Source of the DNA: Gaiellales bacterium | GTDB lineage: Bacteria; Actinomycetota; Thermoleophilia; RBG-16-64-13 | NCBI GenBank assembly: GCA_012719395.1 | Contig: JAAYAL010000051.1 | Location: forward strand, 1-47,476 | DNA: 47,476 nt | Reading direction: 5' to 3' | Shown: piece after piece, positions 16,205 through 25,206 of the stretch | Position numbering within the stretch: the first letter of the stretch is position 1 | How the letters are laid out: each line of letters begins with the position of its first letter | Notes under the pieces: model-generated | Database searches by the model: none | Told to the model about the DNA's origin: nothing | What the model saw: the letters and a program-made list of their open reading frames with translations, nothing else | Program-made: the position numbers and the translations under genes

Positions 16205-16957
16205 CTACACGGAGGGCGGCAGCCTCACCCAGTCCGGCAGGGCGGCCCAGGCATCGCGCAGTAGCCGGCGATTCGTATCGCAGAGCGGGTCGTGCCGCCG
16301 CACGAGCGACCAAAAGGCCGGTGAGTGATCCAGGCGCACGGTGTGGCACAGCTCGTGCACCAGCACGGACGCCGTCAGTTCCGGCGCCAGCAGCAGGAGC
16401 GCGGCATTCAGGCTGACGTTGCCGCGCCGGGAGCAGCTGCCCCACCTGGTGCGCTGCAGGCGGATGGAAACCTCCCGCACGCTGAAGCCGCCCTCGTCGG
16501 CCAACCTCCGCACCCACGGCGCCAGTTCCTCTCGCCCCGCACCCACCAGCCAACGGCGCAGCGCCGTCCGGCAGGCCATGACATCATGGCAGGCGCCACC
16601 GAGGACGAGCCGGGGCTCCACTCCCGCCCGGCCGGCCTCTCGATAGGTGACCGTCGCCGCAGGTGATCCGCGATACTCCACCGCCCACCTGCGGCCGATG
16701 GCCGCCAGCTCGATGTGCTGCGGCAGCGCGGGCCCACCCATCACACCCCCTTTAACTTCCCCCTGCGCTTCCGCCTGCATCTGCAGCCGCCGCCGGGTAC
16801 GCTCCACCCAGGCCGCCTTCGGCTCAAGCAGGGGAGGGAGCACTCGTCGATCGAAGCCGCGCGGGACCACCACTTCCACCTCGCCCCGCGCGGAGACTAC
16901 CAGCCGCACGCGGCGCGCCCGGTCACTCTCCCGGATAGAGTAGTGGAATCCCGTCAT
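16205..16957 (-). CDS. YgjP-like (DUF45) zinc metallopeptidase
   Basis: The 250-residue protein starts with the beta-rich YgjP pattern (SIRESDRARRVRLVV, VVPRGF) and carries the metalloprotease signature VLVHELCHTVRLDHSPAFW: HExxH plus a third His four residues later and the H.P.FW of the family. RLQRTRWGSCS upstream of it is the conserved GSCS strand. Proteins of this SprT/WLM-like group are cytosolic and of unknown target, sometimes next to restriction systems, which are absent here. The ATG at 16957 has AAGGG 6 nt upstream; the longer frame is rejected. Confidence 0.88.
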   Translation of the reverse strand: MTGFHYSIRESDRARRVRLVVSARGEVEVVVPRGFDRRVLPPLLEPKAAWVERTRRRLQMQAEAQGEVKGGVMGGPALPQHIELAAIGRRWAVEYRGSPAATVTYREAGRAGVEPRLVLGGACHDVMACRTALRRWLVGAGREELAPWVRRLADEGGFSVREVSIRLQRTRWGSCSRRGNVSLNAALLLLAPELTASVLVHELCHTVRLDHSPAFWSLVRRHDPLCDTNRRLLRDAWAALPDWVRLPPSV

Positions 16958-17284
16958 GAAGCCCTTTTCGGCACCGGAGCAGGTTCGCCTCGTTCGCAGG
17001 GTGGCCCGGCCCACAACGTCCGCCCGGCTCGCCGCTTCCGCCTCGTGCGCCCGGTCACATCCATCAGGTCCGCCGACAGTCTAGCCGGGAACAGGGTTTC
17101 ACGTTGCATGCCGCGGGGCGGAGTGCGTAGACGTGGCCCGCGCACCCCAGCCAACTACCACCTCCTGTTAAGGCAGCACCGGCCTCAACTCCTTCGGGCT
17201 GACCGCCGACGGGAGGCCCGCACTGGCTCCGCAGGGTTTGCGATTGGCGCATGGCCGGGGAGGAGGCAAAGGAGGAGGTGGACG
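16958..17284. other. 327-bp divergent intergenic region
   Basis: It lies between the divergent YgjP-like and DUF3795-like genes and should hold promoters for both. Only the AGGAGGTGG Shine-Dalgarno at about 17273-17281 is clear. I see no convincing -35/-10 pair, RNA gene or repeat. Confidence 0.5.
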
Positions 17285-17752
17285 ATGAACGACATGGGAC
17301 GCCCAGAAAGCTACGAGGAGGTCGTGGGACGACTGGCCCCCTGCGGTCTGGACTGCAGCCGCTGCTACGCAAGGGAGGGCGGCGAGGTCCAGGGCGCGGC
17401 CGTGGCACTACGGGATGCGCTGGCCGGCTTCGAGCACATGGCTCCCCGCATCGTAGGCCGCTATCCCGCCCTCGAACACTACGATCACTTCCGCGAGGTG
17501 TTGGACCTGGCCTGCGGCGGCGGGTGCCCGGACTGCCGCAGCGGCGGCCCGAATCTTCCCTTCTGTGCCGCCCGCACCTGCTTCCGAGAAAAGAGCGTGG
17601 ATTTCTGCTTCCAGTGTGACGAATACCCCTGTGAGCACAACAACTACCCGGAGAACATGGCCGTGCGCTGGCGCCGCCACAACGACCGTATGCGCGAGGT
17701 GGGCGCGGTGCAGTTCTACAGGGAACAGCGCCGCCTGCCGCGCTACGAGTAG
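17285..17752 (+). CDS. DUF3795-like cysteine-rich protein
   Basis: The 155-residue cytosolic protein contains three Cys groups: APCGLDCSRCYA at the start, a central CGGGCPDCRSGG, and FCAARTCFREK with FCFQCDEYPCEHN. This arrangement (a CG.DC..C near the start and later C..C pairs) fits DUF3795-type proteins found mainly in anaerobes, thought to bind metal; no function is established. The ATG 17285 has AGGAGGTGG just upstream. It stands alone, convergent with the decayed M14 peptidase gene. Confidence 0.8.
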   Translation: MNDMGRPESYEEVVGRLAPCGLDCSRCYAREGGEVQGAAVALRDALAGFEHMAPRIVGRYPALEHYDHFREVLDLACGGGCPDCRSGGPNLPFCAARTCFREKSVDFCFQCDEYPCEHNNYPENMAVRWRRHNDRMREVGAVQFYREQRRLPRYE

Positions 17753-17774
17753 CGCCCGCGGCCAATGAGGCGGG

Positions 17775-18490
17775 TTAGTAGGAAGGATCCAGCTCGGGAG
17801 AGTCCTTCTCCCAGTTGCCGTTATCGGTGTAGTAGCCCCTGCAGGGGAAGGCGGGGACGTCGTACCAGTGGTCCGGGCTCACCTCCCAGGCCTCGCCGGT
17901 GGCGATGCCGGTGAGGAAGGCCATGATGCCCTGCTGGTTCTGCTTGGTGAGGTAGCCGAGCCCTTCTGGCCCAGTTCCTCAGTGCTGCCCTTGGTCTCCA
18001 GGAAGATGGCCGGGCACTTCCAATCGGCACCATTCCAGCCCATGTAATTCAGCCAGTCCTTGCCCAGCATCACCGCCGAGCTCATGCCGCCCTTGGAGTT
18101 CAGCTCCGCCACCTCGGTCTCGTTCACGAAGAACGCCCAGTAGCGCTGGATGTGAGCGTAGCCGTAGTCGATGATGTTGTCGTAGATGTGGCCCTGCAGC
18201 TGACGGACCATGTCCTTGAAGGTGCGGCCGTCATAGAGTGGATCCGGGTCATCGGGGATGGTGAAGCGATCCGGCAAGAGTGAGATGCCCAGTTCCAGCG
18301 AGCATACCTCGTTGGTACCGGAGACCAGGCCCACGCCCATGTGGTGCAGATCCAGGAAGTAGTGAGGCTGGATCTTGCAGAAGCAGGCGTACCAGGCCTT
18401 GGTCTCGTCGGCCCTGGGGCCCACCAGGTACGGCGGCCGCTCCTCCGGGCCTTCATACCAGTCGCGGTTGAGGTTCAACGGATACGGCCG
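17775..18490 (-). pseudogene. M14 zinc carboxypeptidase-like, 5'-truncated and frameshifted
   Basis: Coding similarity begins abruptly at PLNLNRDWYEGPEE (about 18480) and runs through ETKAWY, QPHYFLDLHHMG and the catalytic-Glu strand AIFLETKG. The frame then breaks near 17959-17963: a one-base change shifts the ribosome off, while the next frame continues sensibly as LGYLTKQNQQGIMAFLTGIA and GEAWEVSPDHWYDVPAF to a TAA at 17775-17777. The N-terminal part with the HxxE zinc ligands is missing; that side now abuts the TetR promoter region. It is probably a dead gene, unless the break is a sequencing error. Confidence 0.78.
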
Positions 18491-18593
18491 TTGAGAACGC
18501 GACGTACTGTCAAGAGCTCGCTCCCCCGGCATGTGCGGTCGCTCAGGCCATAGGCACCACCTCCCGCCCCGCACGGCAAACATCCCCGGTCGG

Positions 18594-18622
18594 TTGACCG
18601 CCCCACCGGATCGCACTACACT
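18594..18622 (+). promoter_or_regulatory. Promoter of the tetR-mmpL operon with possible operator
   Basis: TTGACC (18594-18599), a 17-bp spacer and TACACT (18617-18622) give a near-consensus sigma70-type promoter, with a start near 18629 and a 34-nt leader. The -10 overlaps an imperfect dyad ACAC-TGAATT-GTGT (18618-18631), and a second dyad joins ATTGTGT with ACACCAAT near 18625-18651. Either could be the TetR autoregulatory operator. Confidence 0.7.
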
Positions 18623-18662
18623 GAATTGTGTTCGGCGACTCGTACACCAATCGGAGAACGGA

Positions 18663-19328
18663 ATGCCGTATGGGAACACGCCGCGGTCGGACGATCCCGC
18701 CGCCCGCCGCCGGGCGCGGCGGCAGCAGGCCACGCGAGAGGAGTTGCTGGCCGCCGCCCGCGCGCTCATGCTGGAGGTGGGGCCGGACAACGTCACTCTG
18801 CGCGAAGTGGCCCGGCGCACCGATTTCAGCCCTCCCGCCATCTACACCTACTTCGCCAACCGGGACGCCATCATCCTGGCCCTCATGGAGGATTCCTTCC
18901 GCCGCCTGGATGCCTACGTGCGCCGCGTGCCCGGGGACCTCCCGCCGGACCGGCGCGTCCTGGAGTTCTGCTTCGCCTACATGGACTTCGGCCGGGAGAA
19001 CCCCGCCGACCTGCGCTGCATCCTCAGCGCCACCTCGCAGGATCTGCCCGCGGGCGTGGACCGCACGCTGGGATTGGAGGCGGCCCGCCTCATCAGCGAG
19101 ACCTTCCGGGAAGGCGTGGAGCAGGGCAGCTTCCGCATGCCCGGTGGGCTGACGCCGGCGGAGACAGCCTACCAGTTGTGGGCACTGGTGCACGGCATGA
19201 CTGTGCTGGAAGGTATCGACCTCACCACGGTGGCCGGAGGCATCTCGGCCAACCCGCGACGGATCCTCGAGGCCTTCGTCGCGGGGTTGCGCCACGAGAA
19301 CACGTTGACTGAGATCAAGGGGGATTGA
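18663..19328 (+). CDS. TetR/AcrR family transcriptional regulator
   Basis: The 221-residue repressor-type protein has an N-terminal HTH (about 44-64: TLREVARRTDFSPPAIYTYF, followed by ANRDAI) after a basic helix, and a ligand-binding C-terminal domain of the TetR_C type, with the GLTPAETAYQLWALVHGM helix. It likely represses the transporter gene one base downstream in response to the exported compound. ATG 18663 is preferred over further upstream codons because the promoter places the transcript start near 18629. Confidence 0.9.
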   Translation: MPYGNTPRSDDPAARRRARRQQATREELLAAARALMLEVGPDNVTLREVARRTDFSPPAIYTYFANRDAIILALMEDSFRRLDAYVRRVPGDLPPDRRVLEFCFAYMDFGRENPADLRCILSATSQDLPAGVDRTLGLEAARLISETFREGVEQGSFRMPGGLTPAETAYQLWALVHGMTVLEGIDLTTVAGGISANPRRILEAFVAGLRHENTLTEIKGD

Positions 19329-19329
19329 G

Positions 19330-21810
19330 ATGTTCCACGCCCTCGGCCGTTTCTCCTATCGTTTCCGTTGGCTGGTGATCGGGATCTGGGTGGCGCTCCT
19401 CGCAGCAGGGCTGGTGGCCACACCCTACCTGGCCGGCGTCCTCAAGGGCGGCGGCTTCTCCAGCTCCGACTCGCCCTCCCAGCGGGCCGCCACCCTCATG
19501 GTGGAACGCCTCAACGCCGGGCGCTCCAACTTGGCGGTGGTGTTCACCAGTCCCACGCTGGAGGCCCGAAGCGAGGAATTCCAGGCCCTGGAGGCACAGG
19601 CGCTGGCCGGGCTCACCGGCGAGACCGTCGCCCACCTCACGGGCATCCAGACCTACGCCGCCACCGGCGCCGAGCAGCTCATCTCCACCGACGGCAGCAG
19701 TTCCGTGGCCATCCTCTCTTTCGACACCGCCGACGCCGTGGTGCAGGAGCAGGTGGCACACGTGCGCCAGATCGTGGCGGAGGGAGCAGGCGGGCTCACC
19801 ACCTACGTGACCGGCCAGGCCGCCGTCGATGCCGACCTATCCGCCTACTCCATGAAGGACCTGCGCACCGTGGAGATCTACGCGCTGCCGGTGGCCCTGC
19901 TGGCTCTGCTGGTGGTCTTCGGCACGCTGGTGGCCGCGGCCCTGCCCGTGCTGGCGGGAGGCATAGCCGTGTCGGTGACGCTGGGCGTGATCTACCTTGT
20001 CGCCCGCGCCACCGACGTCTCCATCTTCGTCATGAACACGGCCACGTTGCTGGGGCTGGCCGTGGCCATCGACTACGCCCTCTTCATCGTTGCCCGCTTC
20101 CGCGAGGAACTGGCCGCCGGTGCAACCGTCAGGGCAGCGGTGACCACCTGCACGGAACGTGCCGGGCGCTCGGTGTTCTTCAGCGGCCTGGCCGTGGCCA
20201 TCGGCGTGCTGGGCCTGCTCTTCTTCCCCTACCCAGGGCTGCGCTCCATCGCCCTGGGCGGGGCCATCGTGGTGTTCTTCTCGGTGGCTACCTCGCTCAC
20301 CCTCATACCAGCACTGCTGGCCGTGCTGGGGAACAGAGTCAACGCCTTGCGTGTCGTGCCGCACCGCCCCGTCCATGACAGCCGGTTCTGGCGGGGTTGG
20401 ACAGCATTCGTGAGCAGGCGACCGTGGGCGGTGCTGGTGGTGAGCTTGCTGCTCATCCTGCTGGTGGCCTCCCCGGTGCTGTACCTGGCCCTGACCATGC
20501 CCTCAGCCACCGCCCTCCCCGCCGCGGCCGAATCCCGCCAAGGCTACGACACTCTGGACACACGGTTCGACCGGGCGGCACTCTCCCCCATCTCCGTCAT
20601 GGCCACCTGGCAGGGCGGCAGCTCGACCCTCTCCATGGAGCAGGTCCTGCCCCTCTACCAGGTGGGCCAGACCCTGGCCGCCACCCCCGGCGTGGCCTCG
20701 GTCACCAGCCTCTTCAACCTCCCCGGCCTTACGCCGGAGGTGATGGCCGCGGCATGGCCCCAGATCCAGCAGTTGCTGGGCAGCCTGGACCTCAGCGCCC
20801 TCGGCGGCGCGGCGGGAGCCGGTGCAGCCGGCGGCGCCTCAGCGGCGCCGGCCCAAGCCCTGGCCGCCATCCCCGAACAAGGGTTGCAGCTGGCACCGGG
20901 CATCACCATCACCCGGGAGCAGGCCGGGCAGCTCCTCCAGCTGGTGCAGAGCTCCGTCGGCGAGCGGGCCTTCCTCTTCCTGGTCACCCCGGCTTCCCCG
21001 CCCACCAGCGCCGAGGCCCGAGACCTGGCCCGGCGGCTGGCCGGCCTGGCACCGCCCGCCGGTCTCCAGCTGCACGTGGCAGGCGAGGCCGCGGCCCAGC
21101 ACGACTTCTTCCAGGGGCTTACCGGCCGCTTCCCCTGGGTGATCGCCTACGTACTGGCGGCCACCTACCTGGTGCTGCTGCTCATGCTGCGCAGCCTGCT
21201 GCTGCCGCTGAAGGCCATCCTGGTCAACGCACTCACCATCCTCATGAGCATCGGCTGCCTGGTGTTCATCTTCCAGGACGGCCGCCTGCAGGGCTTCCTG
21301 GGCTATACCTCAACCGGAGCAACAGATTCCATCATCATGGTGGTGATCTTCTGCGCCCTCTTCGGCATCTCCATGGACTACGGCGTCTTCTCCCTCACGC
21401 GCATGCACGAAGCCTGGCTGAAGACGAGAGAGAACCGGGAGAGCATCCGCTGCGGGCTGCTGCAGAGCGGGCGCGTGATCCTGAGCGCCGCCCTGCTGGT
21501 AGTGGTGGTGACGGCCGCCTTTGCCTTCACGCGCATCTCGCTGACCAAGGAGCTGGGGATCGGCATCGCGCTGGCCATCGCGTTGGATGCGATGCTGGTG
21601 AGGATGTCGCTGGTGCCGGCCCTCATGTGCTACCTGGGGCGGGCCAACTGGTGGATGCCGGCCTGGTTGGAACGCCTCCTGCCCGATACCGGCCACGAAG
21701 GCGGCACGTGGCGAGCCTGGCGCCGGCGCGCGCCGGGGGCCGGGTGCGTCTCCCCCACCCCCGCCCAGGCAACCGCCGCTGGGACCGCCACGAAGCGCGA
21801 GGAACCGTGA
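19330..21810 (+). CDS. MMPL/RND-type membrane transporter
   Basis: The 826-residue inner-membrane protein has the MMPL layout: TM1 (WLVIGIWVALLAAGL), a large extracytoplasmic loop, a bundle of five TMs containing the proton-relay type motif AVAIDYALF, then TM7, a second loop with an Ala/Gly-rich stretch (near residues 495-515), and a second bundle with GISMDYGVF. Such proteins export lipids, drugs or fatty-acid derivatives using the proton gradient. It starts one base after the tetR stop, so the two form an operon and it is the likely regulatory target. Confidence 0.9.
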   Translation: MFHALGRFSYRFRWLVIGIWVALLAAGLVATPYLAGVLKGGGFSSSDSPSQRAATLMVERLNAGRSNLAVVFTSPTLEARSEEFQALEAQALAGLTGETVAHLTGIQTYAATGAEQLISTDGSSSVAILSFDTADAVVQEQVAHVRQIVAEGAGGLTTYVTGQAAVDADLSAYSMKDLRTVEIYALPVALLALLVVFGTLVAAALPVLAGGIAVSVTLGVIYLVARATDVSIFVMNTATLLGLAVAIDYALFIVARFREELAAGATVRAAVTTCTERAGRSVFFSGLAVAIGVLGLLFFPYPGLRSIALGGAIVVFFSVATSLTLIPALLAVLGNRVNALRVVPHRPVHDSRFWRGWTAFVSRRPWAVLVVSLLLILLVASPVLYLALTMPSATALPAAAESRQGYDTLDTRFDRAALSPISVMATWQGGSSTLSMEQVLPLYQVGQTLAATPGVASVTSLFNLPGLTPEVMAAAWPQIQQLLGSLDLSALGGAAGAGAAGGASAAPAQALAAIPEQGLQLAPGITITREQAGQLLQLVQSSVGERAFLFLVTPASPPTSAEARDLARRLAGLAPPAGLQLHVAGEAAAQHDFFQGLTGRFPWVIAYVLAATYLVLLLMLRSLLLPLKAILVNALTILMSIGCLVFIFQDGRLQGFLGYTSTGATDSIIMVVIFCALFGISMDYGVFSLTRMHEAWLKTRENRESIRCGLLQSGRVILSAALLVVVVTAAFAFTRISLTKELGIGIALAIALDAMLVRMSLVPALMCYLGRANWWMPAWLERLLPDTGHEGGTWRAWRRRAPGAGCVSPTPAQATAAGTATKREEP

Positions 21811-22083
21811 GCCGGCGGCCCCGAAAGAAGGAGCCGGGCTCTCGCGGACCACTGCTGAGGGTGCCGAAGCCAGCAGGGACCTGCCCTTCTCCGCGAGGTC
21901 TTCCCAGCGGAGCCCGCTTGGAGTGAGTTGGCCGAGCCTGCCACCCTGTGGGGCACATGATCCGAAGCACCGGTCGCACGGCAGATCGAAACACCCGCGG
22001 TGAGCCCGGGGGGGCACGCCGGTCTGTTTACGACGCCGCCCCCCGGCCGGGTTTCGCCTTCCCGCGCGGAACCGTTGCCGGTG
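21811..22083. other. 273-bp convergent intergenic region with inverted repeats
   Basis: It lies between the ends of mmpL and the facing MBOAT gene. It contains a perfect 8-bp inverted repeat (21841-21848 with 21890-21897) and a second GC hairpin (22006-22013 with 22039-22046). Neither is followed by a T tract. They may act as transcription end signals or as a structured RNA; no gene is seen. Confidence 0.5.
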
Positions 22084-23499
22084 CTAGAACTGCACGTAGA
22101 TCCCTTGGGCACCGCCGAACTGACCGAACAGCAGCAGGGCCAGGCAGGCCACCACATAGAGGCCCCAACGCAGGGCCAAGGGCACGCGGGCAACGGCCAA
22201 CCCATGCTCCCAACGAGGAGTGAGCCACTCAAAGGCAAGCAGCACCGCCCCGGCCACCAGCCAGGGCAGGTACCGCAGGTGATCCACCGCCGCCAGGTAG
22301 GGCGCGGCCGCCATCTGGGCCAGGAAGTTCCCGGCGGCGTCAAGCGAGGGGGCGCGGAAGAAGACCCAGGCGAAGGTCACCAGCAGGAAGACCACCACCC
22401 CGGCGACGAAGCTCAGGACCCGACCCCGGCCCACCGTCAACCGCCGTAGCCCCAGGAGGTTCTCCAGGGCCAGATAGGCGCCGTGCAGCAAGCCCCAGAT
22501 GAGAAAGGTGAGGTTGGCCCCGTGCCAGAGACCCACCAGGGCAAAGGTGACCAGCACGTTCGCCGCCTGGCGCAGCCGGCCGTGGCGGCTGCCGCCCAGG
22601 GGAATGTAGACGTAGTCGCGCATGAAGGAGGCCAGCGTCATGTGCCAACGGCGCCAGAAGTCGCGGATGGAGGAAGCCAAGTAGGGACGGGTGAAGTTGG
22701 GCGAGAGCGTGAGGTTGAAGAGCTTGGCTGAGCCCAGGGCGATGTCGGCATAGCCGGAGAAATCGCAGTAGATCTGGAAGCTGTAGAGCAGGGCCACCAG
22801 CAGCAGCGCCAGGCCGTCCAGCGCAGCGAGATCCGCCCAGGCCTCGTCCACCAGCAGGCCGATGCCGTCGGCCACGATCATCTTCTTCACCAAGCCCCAC
22901 AGGATCTGACGCAGGCCGTCCCGGGCTCGCGCATCGTCAAAGGTGCGGGGCTGCGCCAGTTGCGGCAACAGGTGGCGGGGGCGAGTGATGGGACCAGCGA
23001 GCAACTGGGGGAAGAAGCTCAGGGCTACGGCGTAGTCAAGCAGCGGGCCTTGCCCCGATAGCTGCCGGCGGTAGACATCAATGACATAGGAGAGGTTCTG
23101 GAAGATGTAGTAGCTGATGCCCACGGGGATGACCCAACCCAAGGCCGCCCACTCCGCCCTCGCTGCAACCGTGCCCGCAGCTGCTCCCGCCGCCCCCGTG
23201 AAGGCGCCCAGGTACTTGAAGGCACCCAGTACCACCAGGTCCGTCGCTACCACCGCGGCCAGGATGAGGCGACGAGGGGCCTTCTCCCCCTCCAGAAGAC
23301 GGCCACCCACCAGCCCGCTAGCGGTGACACCTGCCAAAAGGAAGCACCAGCGCCAGTCAAACAGAGCGTAGAAGCCGAAGCTGAGGAGGAGCAGCACCAA
23401 GTTCTGGGGGCGACGGGCACGGGAGAAGTGGCCGGCGAGCCAGTAGGCGGCGAAGGCCACCACCAAGAACACGGCGTACTTGTAGCTGGTGAAGAGCAT
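22084..23499 (-). CDS. MBOAT family membrane O-acyltransferase (AlgI-like)
   Basis: The 471-residue polytopic protein matches AlgI/DltB/PatA-type acyltransferases, which pass acyl groups through the membrane to polysaccharides or teichoic acids. Seen are ISYYIFQNLSYVIDVYRR, FPQLLAGPITR, the QIYCDFSGYADIALGSAKLF block, FWRRWHMTLASFMRDYVYIP with LGGSRHG, and the active-site histidine in GLWHGANLTFLIWGLLHGAY. Length is normal. It is divergent from the SGNH gene, its probable functional partner, across 139 bp. Confidence 0.92.
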   Translation of the reverse strand: MLFTSYKYAVFLVVAFAAYWLAGHFSRARRPQNLVLLLLSFGFYALFDWRWCFLLAGVTASGLVGGRLLEGEKAPRRLILAAVVATDLVVLGAFKYLGAFTGAAGAAAGTVAARAEWAALGWVIPVGISYYIFQNLSYVIDVYRRQLSGQGPLLDYAVALSFFPQLLAGPITRPRHLLPQLAQPRTFDDARARDGLRQILWGLVKKMIVADGIGLLVDEAWADLAALDGLALLLVALLYSFQIYCDFSGYADIALGSAKLFNLTLSPNFTRPYLASSIRDFWRRWHMTLASFMRDYVYIPLGGSRHGRLRQAANVLVTFALVGLWHGANLTFLIWGLLHGAYLALENLLGLRRLTVGRGRVLSFVAGVVVFLLVTFAWVFFRAPSLDAAGNFLAQMAAAPYLAAVDHLRYLPWLVAGAVLLAFEWLTPRWEHGLAVARVPLALRWGLYVVACLALLLFGQFGGAQGIYVQF

Positions 23500-23603
23500 C
23501 GACGAACGGTCTCACAGGTCCGGTGTCCGGTCAACGCCCCGGCCCACAGACATCCTTTCCCGCCCCGTGGCCCGGTCGGGCCCCGCCAGGAGCGGACAAC
23601 TTG

Positions 23604-23632
23604 TTGGTATCCGCCGCCGCCGTTGCTACATT
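23604..23632 (+). promoter_or_regulatory. Weak promoter candidate for the SGNH gene
   Basis: TTGGTA (23604-23609), a 17-bp spacer and TACATT (23627-23632) would start transcription at about the GTG at 23639, implying a leaderless or nearly leaderless mRNA. Support is modest. Confidence 0.35.
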
Positions 23633-23638
23633 GAGCTG

Positions 23639-24616
23639 GTGAAGCGCTTCCTCACCCACGTCCTTGTGTTCGCGGCCCTGCTGCTGGCGCTGTCCTTGGT
23701 GCTGGACTGGGCAGTGAGCTCCGGCATCCGGAAATCCCAGTGGAACGACTTTGCCGAGTGGAACGACATGGTCAGCGGCGCAGCCGAGTCGGACATCCTG
23801 GTCCTGGGCAGTTCCCGCGCCTGGGTGCACTTCTCCCCCAAGATCATCGGCGAGCGGCTGGGCATGACCTGCTACAACCTGGGCATCGACGGCTACCCGC
23901 TCGACATGCAACTGGCCCGCTACGCCATCTACCGCGAGCACGCCGCCAAGCCCCGGGTCATCGTCCAACAGCTGGACATGTTCTCCCTGGGCCTGCGCGA
24001 CGACATCTATGGAGCCCGCCAGTTCCTCCCCTACTTCAACGAGGCCCCCCTGCGGCAGGCCCTGCGCCGCTACACCTACTTCGCCTGGTACGACTACCTC
24101 CTACCGCTGATCCGCTACCGGGGCCATCGCGAGGTGGTGCAGCGCGGCTTCGCCGAGCTCCTGGGCCTGGAGCACTACACCACCCCCAACCGCCGCGGCT
24201 ACCTGGGAGTGGAGCGGGAGTGGTCAGATGATTTGGCCGCGTTCCGCAAAGCCAATCCCGAGGGCGAGACTCAGGAGATATTCTCGTCCAACGTCGATGC
24301 CCTGGAGGAGCTCTTGACCGATTGCGCACGCGAAGGGATACAAGTGGTCCTGTGCTACCCGCCGGAGTACTACCAAGCCCGGGACATCATCCTCAACCGC
24401 GAAGAGGTCTTCGCCCTTTACCGGGACATCGCCCGCCGGCACGGCGTGGAGTTCCTGGACTACTCCACCGACCCCATGTGCAACGACACCACCTACTTCT
24501 ACAACTCGCAGCACCTGAACAAGCAGGGAGCGGAGCTGTTCAGCGCGCAGTTCGCGGAGCGGCTGGCCCAACTGGTGGGTGTCGAGGGCGACCCGGCCGG
24601 AGCGCGGACGCAGTAG
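23639..24616 (+). CDS. Membrane-anchored SGNH hydrolase-like protein (AlgJ/DltD/DUF1574 type)
   Basis: It has an N-terminal signal anchor (FLTHVLVFAALLLALSLVLD) and an extracytoplasmic SGNH-like domain: block I serine in LVLGSSRAWVHFSP, NLGIDGYPLDMQLARY as block II, QQLDMFSLG, and a C-terminal YFYNSQHLNKQGAELF where the His of the family Asp/Ser-x-His pattern is kept but Asn stands in the usual Asp place. Partners of MBOAT proteins of this kind complete O-acylation of exported glycans. The GTG 23639 is chosen because it places the membrane anchor at the start; no strong Shine-Dalgarno is present. Confidence 0.85.
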   Translation: MKRFLTHVLVFAALLLALSLVLDWAVSSGIRKSQWNDFAEWNDMVSGAAESDILVLGSSRAWVHFSPKIIGERLGMTCYNLGIDGYPLDMQLARYAIYREHAAKPRVIVQQLDMFSLGLRDDIYGARQFLPYFNEAPLRQALRRYTYFAWYDYLLPLIRYRGHREVVQRGFAELLGLEHYTTPNRRGYLGVEREWSDDLAAFRKANPEGETQEIFSSNVDALEELLTDCAREGIQVVLCYPPEYYQARDIILNREEVFALYRDIARRHGVEFLDYSTDPMCNDTTYFYNSQHLNKQGAELFSAQFAERLAQLVGVEGDPAGARTQ

Positions 24617-24641
24617 GCGGGAAGCGGAAGCCGGTCCTCGT

Positions 24642-25172
24642 TCAGAGAGAGCCCGGCCGCGAGGCCGCCTGCGGTGGGTCGTGGGTGTCAAGGAAGCAGC
24701 CCAGATCGTCCAGAAGCGCCTGCGCCGCCGCCTCAATCCGCACCGTCAACGCCTCCGTTTCCTCCAGCGCCAAGGCATCCGTGACCTCGACCCGCACGAT
24801 GGCGTCGATGCCAACGGCGGGCTCCACCAGACGGTGTTTGGACCACCCGTTGTCACTGAGCAGCCGCCGATATCGCCGCTGCAGCGGGCGATTGCGCGCC
24901 GCCAGCCAGATCTCGAAGGCAAAGGAGGTGTAGTCGAACACCACGGCCAACTTCAGGCCGCGCGATCGGAGCGCCGGAGGGAACAAGGCGAAGTAGGTCA
25001 TGTCGAAGCGACCCTGATAGAGAGCGGAGACGGCCCGCTCCCCGTGAATCCGCGCGAAGTGAAGGCGAAGCTGCGCCATGTAGTCAAGGATGGAGCCGTA
25101 TGCCCGCTGCAGAGAGCCCCGGCAGAGCTGCTGCTGCAGCTCCCTCAAGTCATCGCCCAATGAGGCCACCAC
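24642..25172 (-). CDS. DUF7000-like protein
   Basis: The 176-residue soluble protein has ILDYMAQLRLHFARIHGE, the GRFDMTYFALFPPALRSR core and LKLAVVFDYTSFAFEIWLAARN. The DMTYF....P..L and FE.WL..RNR pattern matches what I recall of DUF7000, a family of unknown function; the name is tentative. It starts with a double GTG preceded by GGAGGAGGG. It lies 34 bp downstream of the squalene-cyclase-like gene on the same strand and may be co-transcribed. Confidence 0.68.
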   Translation of the reverse strand: MVASLGDDLRELQQQLCRGSLQRAYGSILDYMAQLRLHFARIHGERAVSALYQGRFDMTYFALFPPALRSRGLKLAVVFDYTSFAFEIWLAARNRPLQRRYRRLLSDNGWSKHRLVEPAVGIDAIVRVEVTDALALEETEALTVRIEAAAQALLDDLGCFLDTHDPPQAASRPGSL

Positions 25173-25206
25173 GCCCTCCTCCTGTTGGTCTTTCGCGACC
25201 GGGGCG

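Noticed and set aside
16715-17284. Upstream extension of the DUF3795-like frame by 190 codons
   Set aside because: It overlaps the YgjP-like gene on the other strand and has no domain; ATG 17285 with AGGAGGTGG is the natural start.
20397-21926. A 509-codon frame inside and past mmpL
   Set aside because: Its composition is that of a shifted GC-rich frame, and it lies within the clear MMPL coding sequence.
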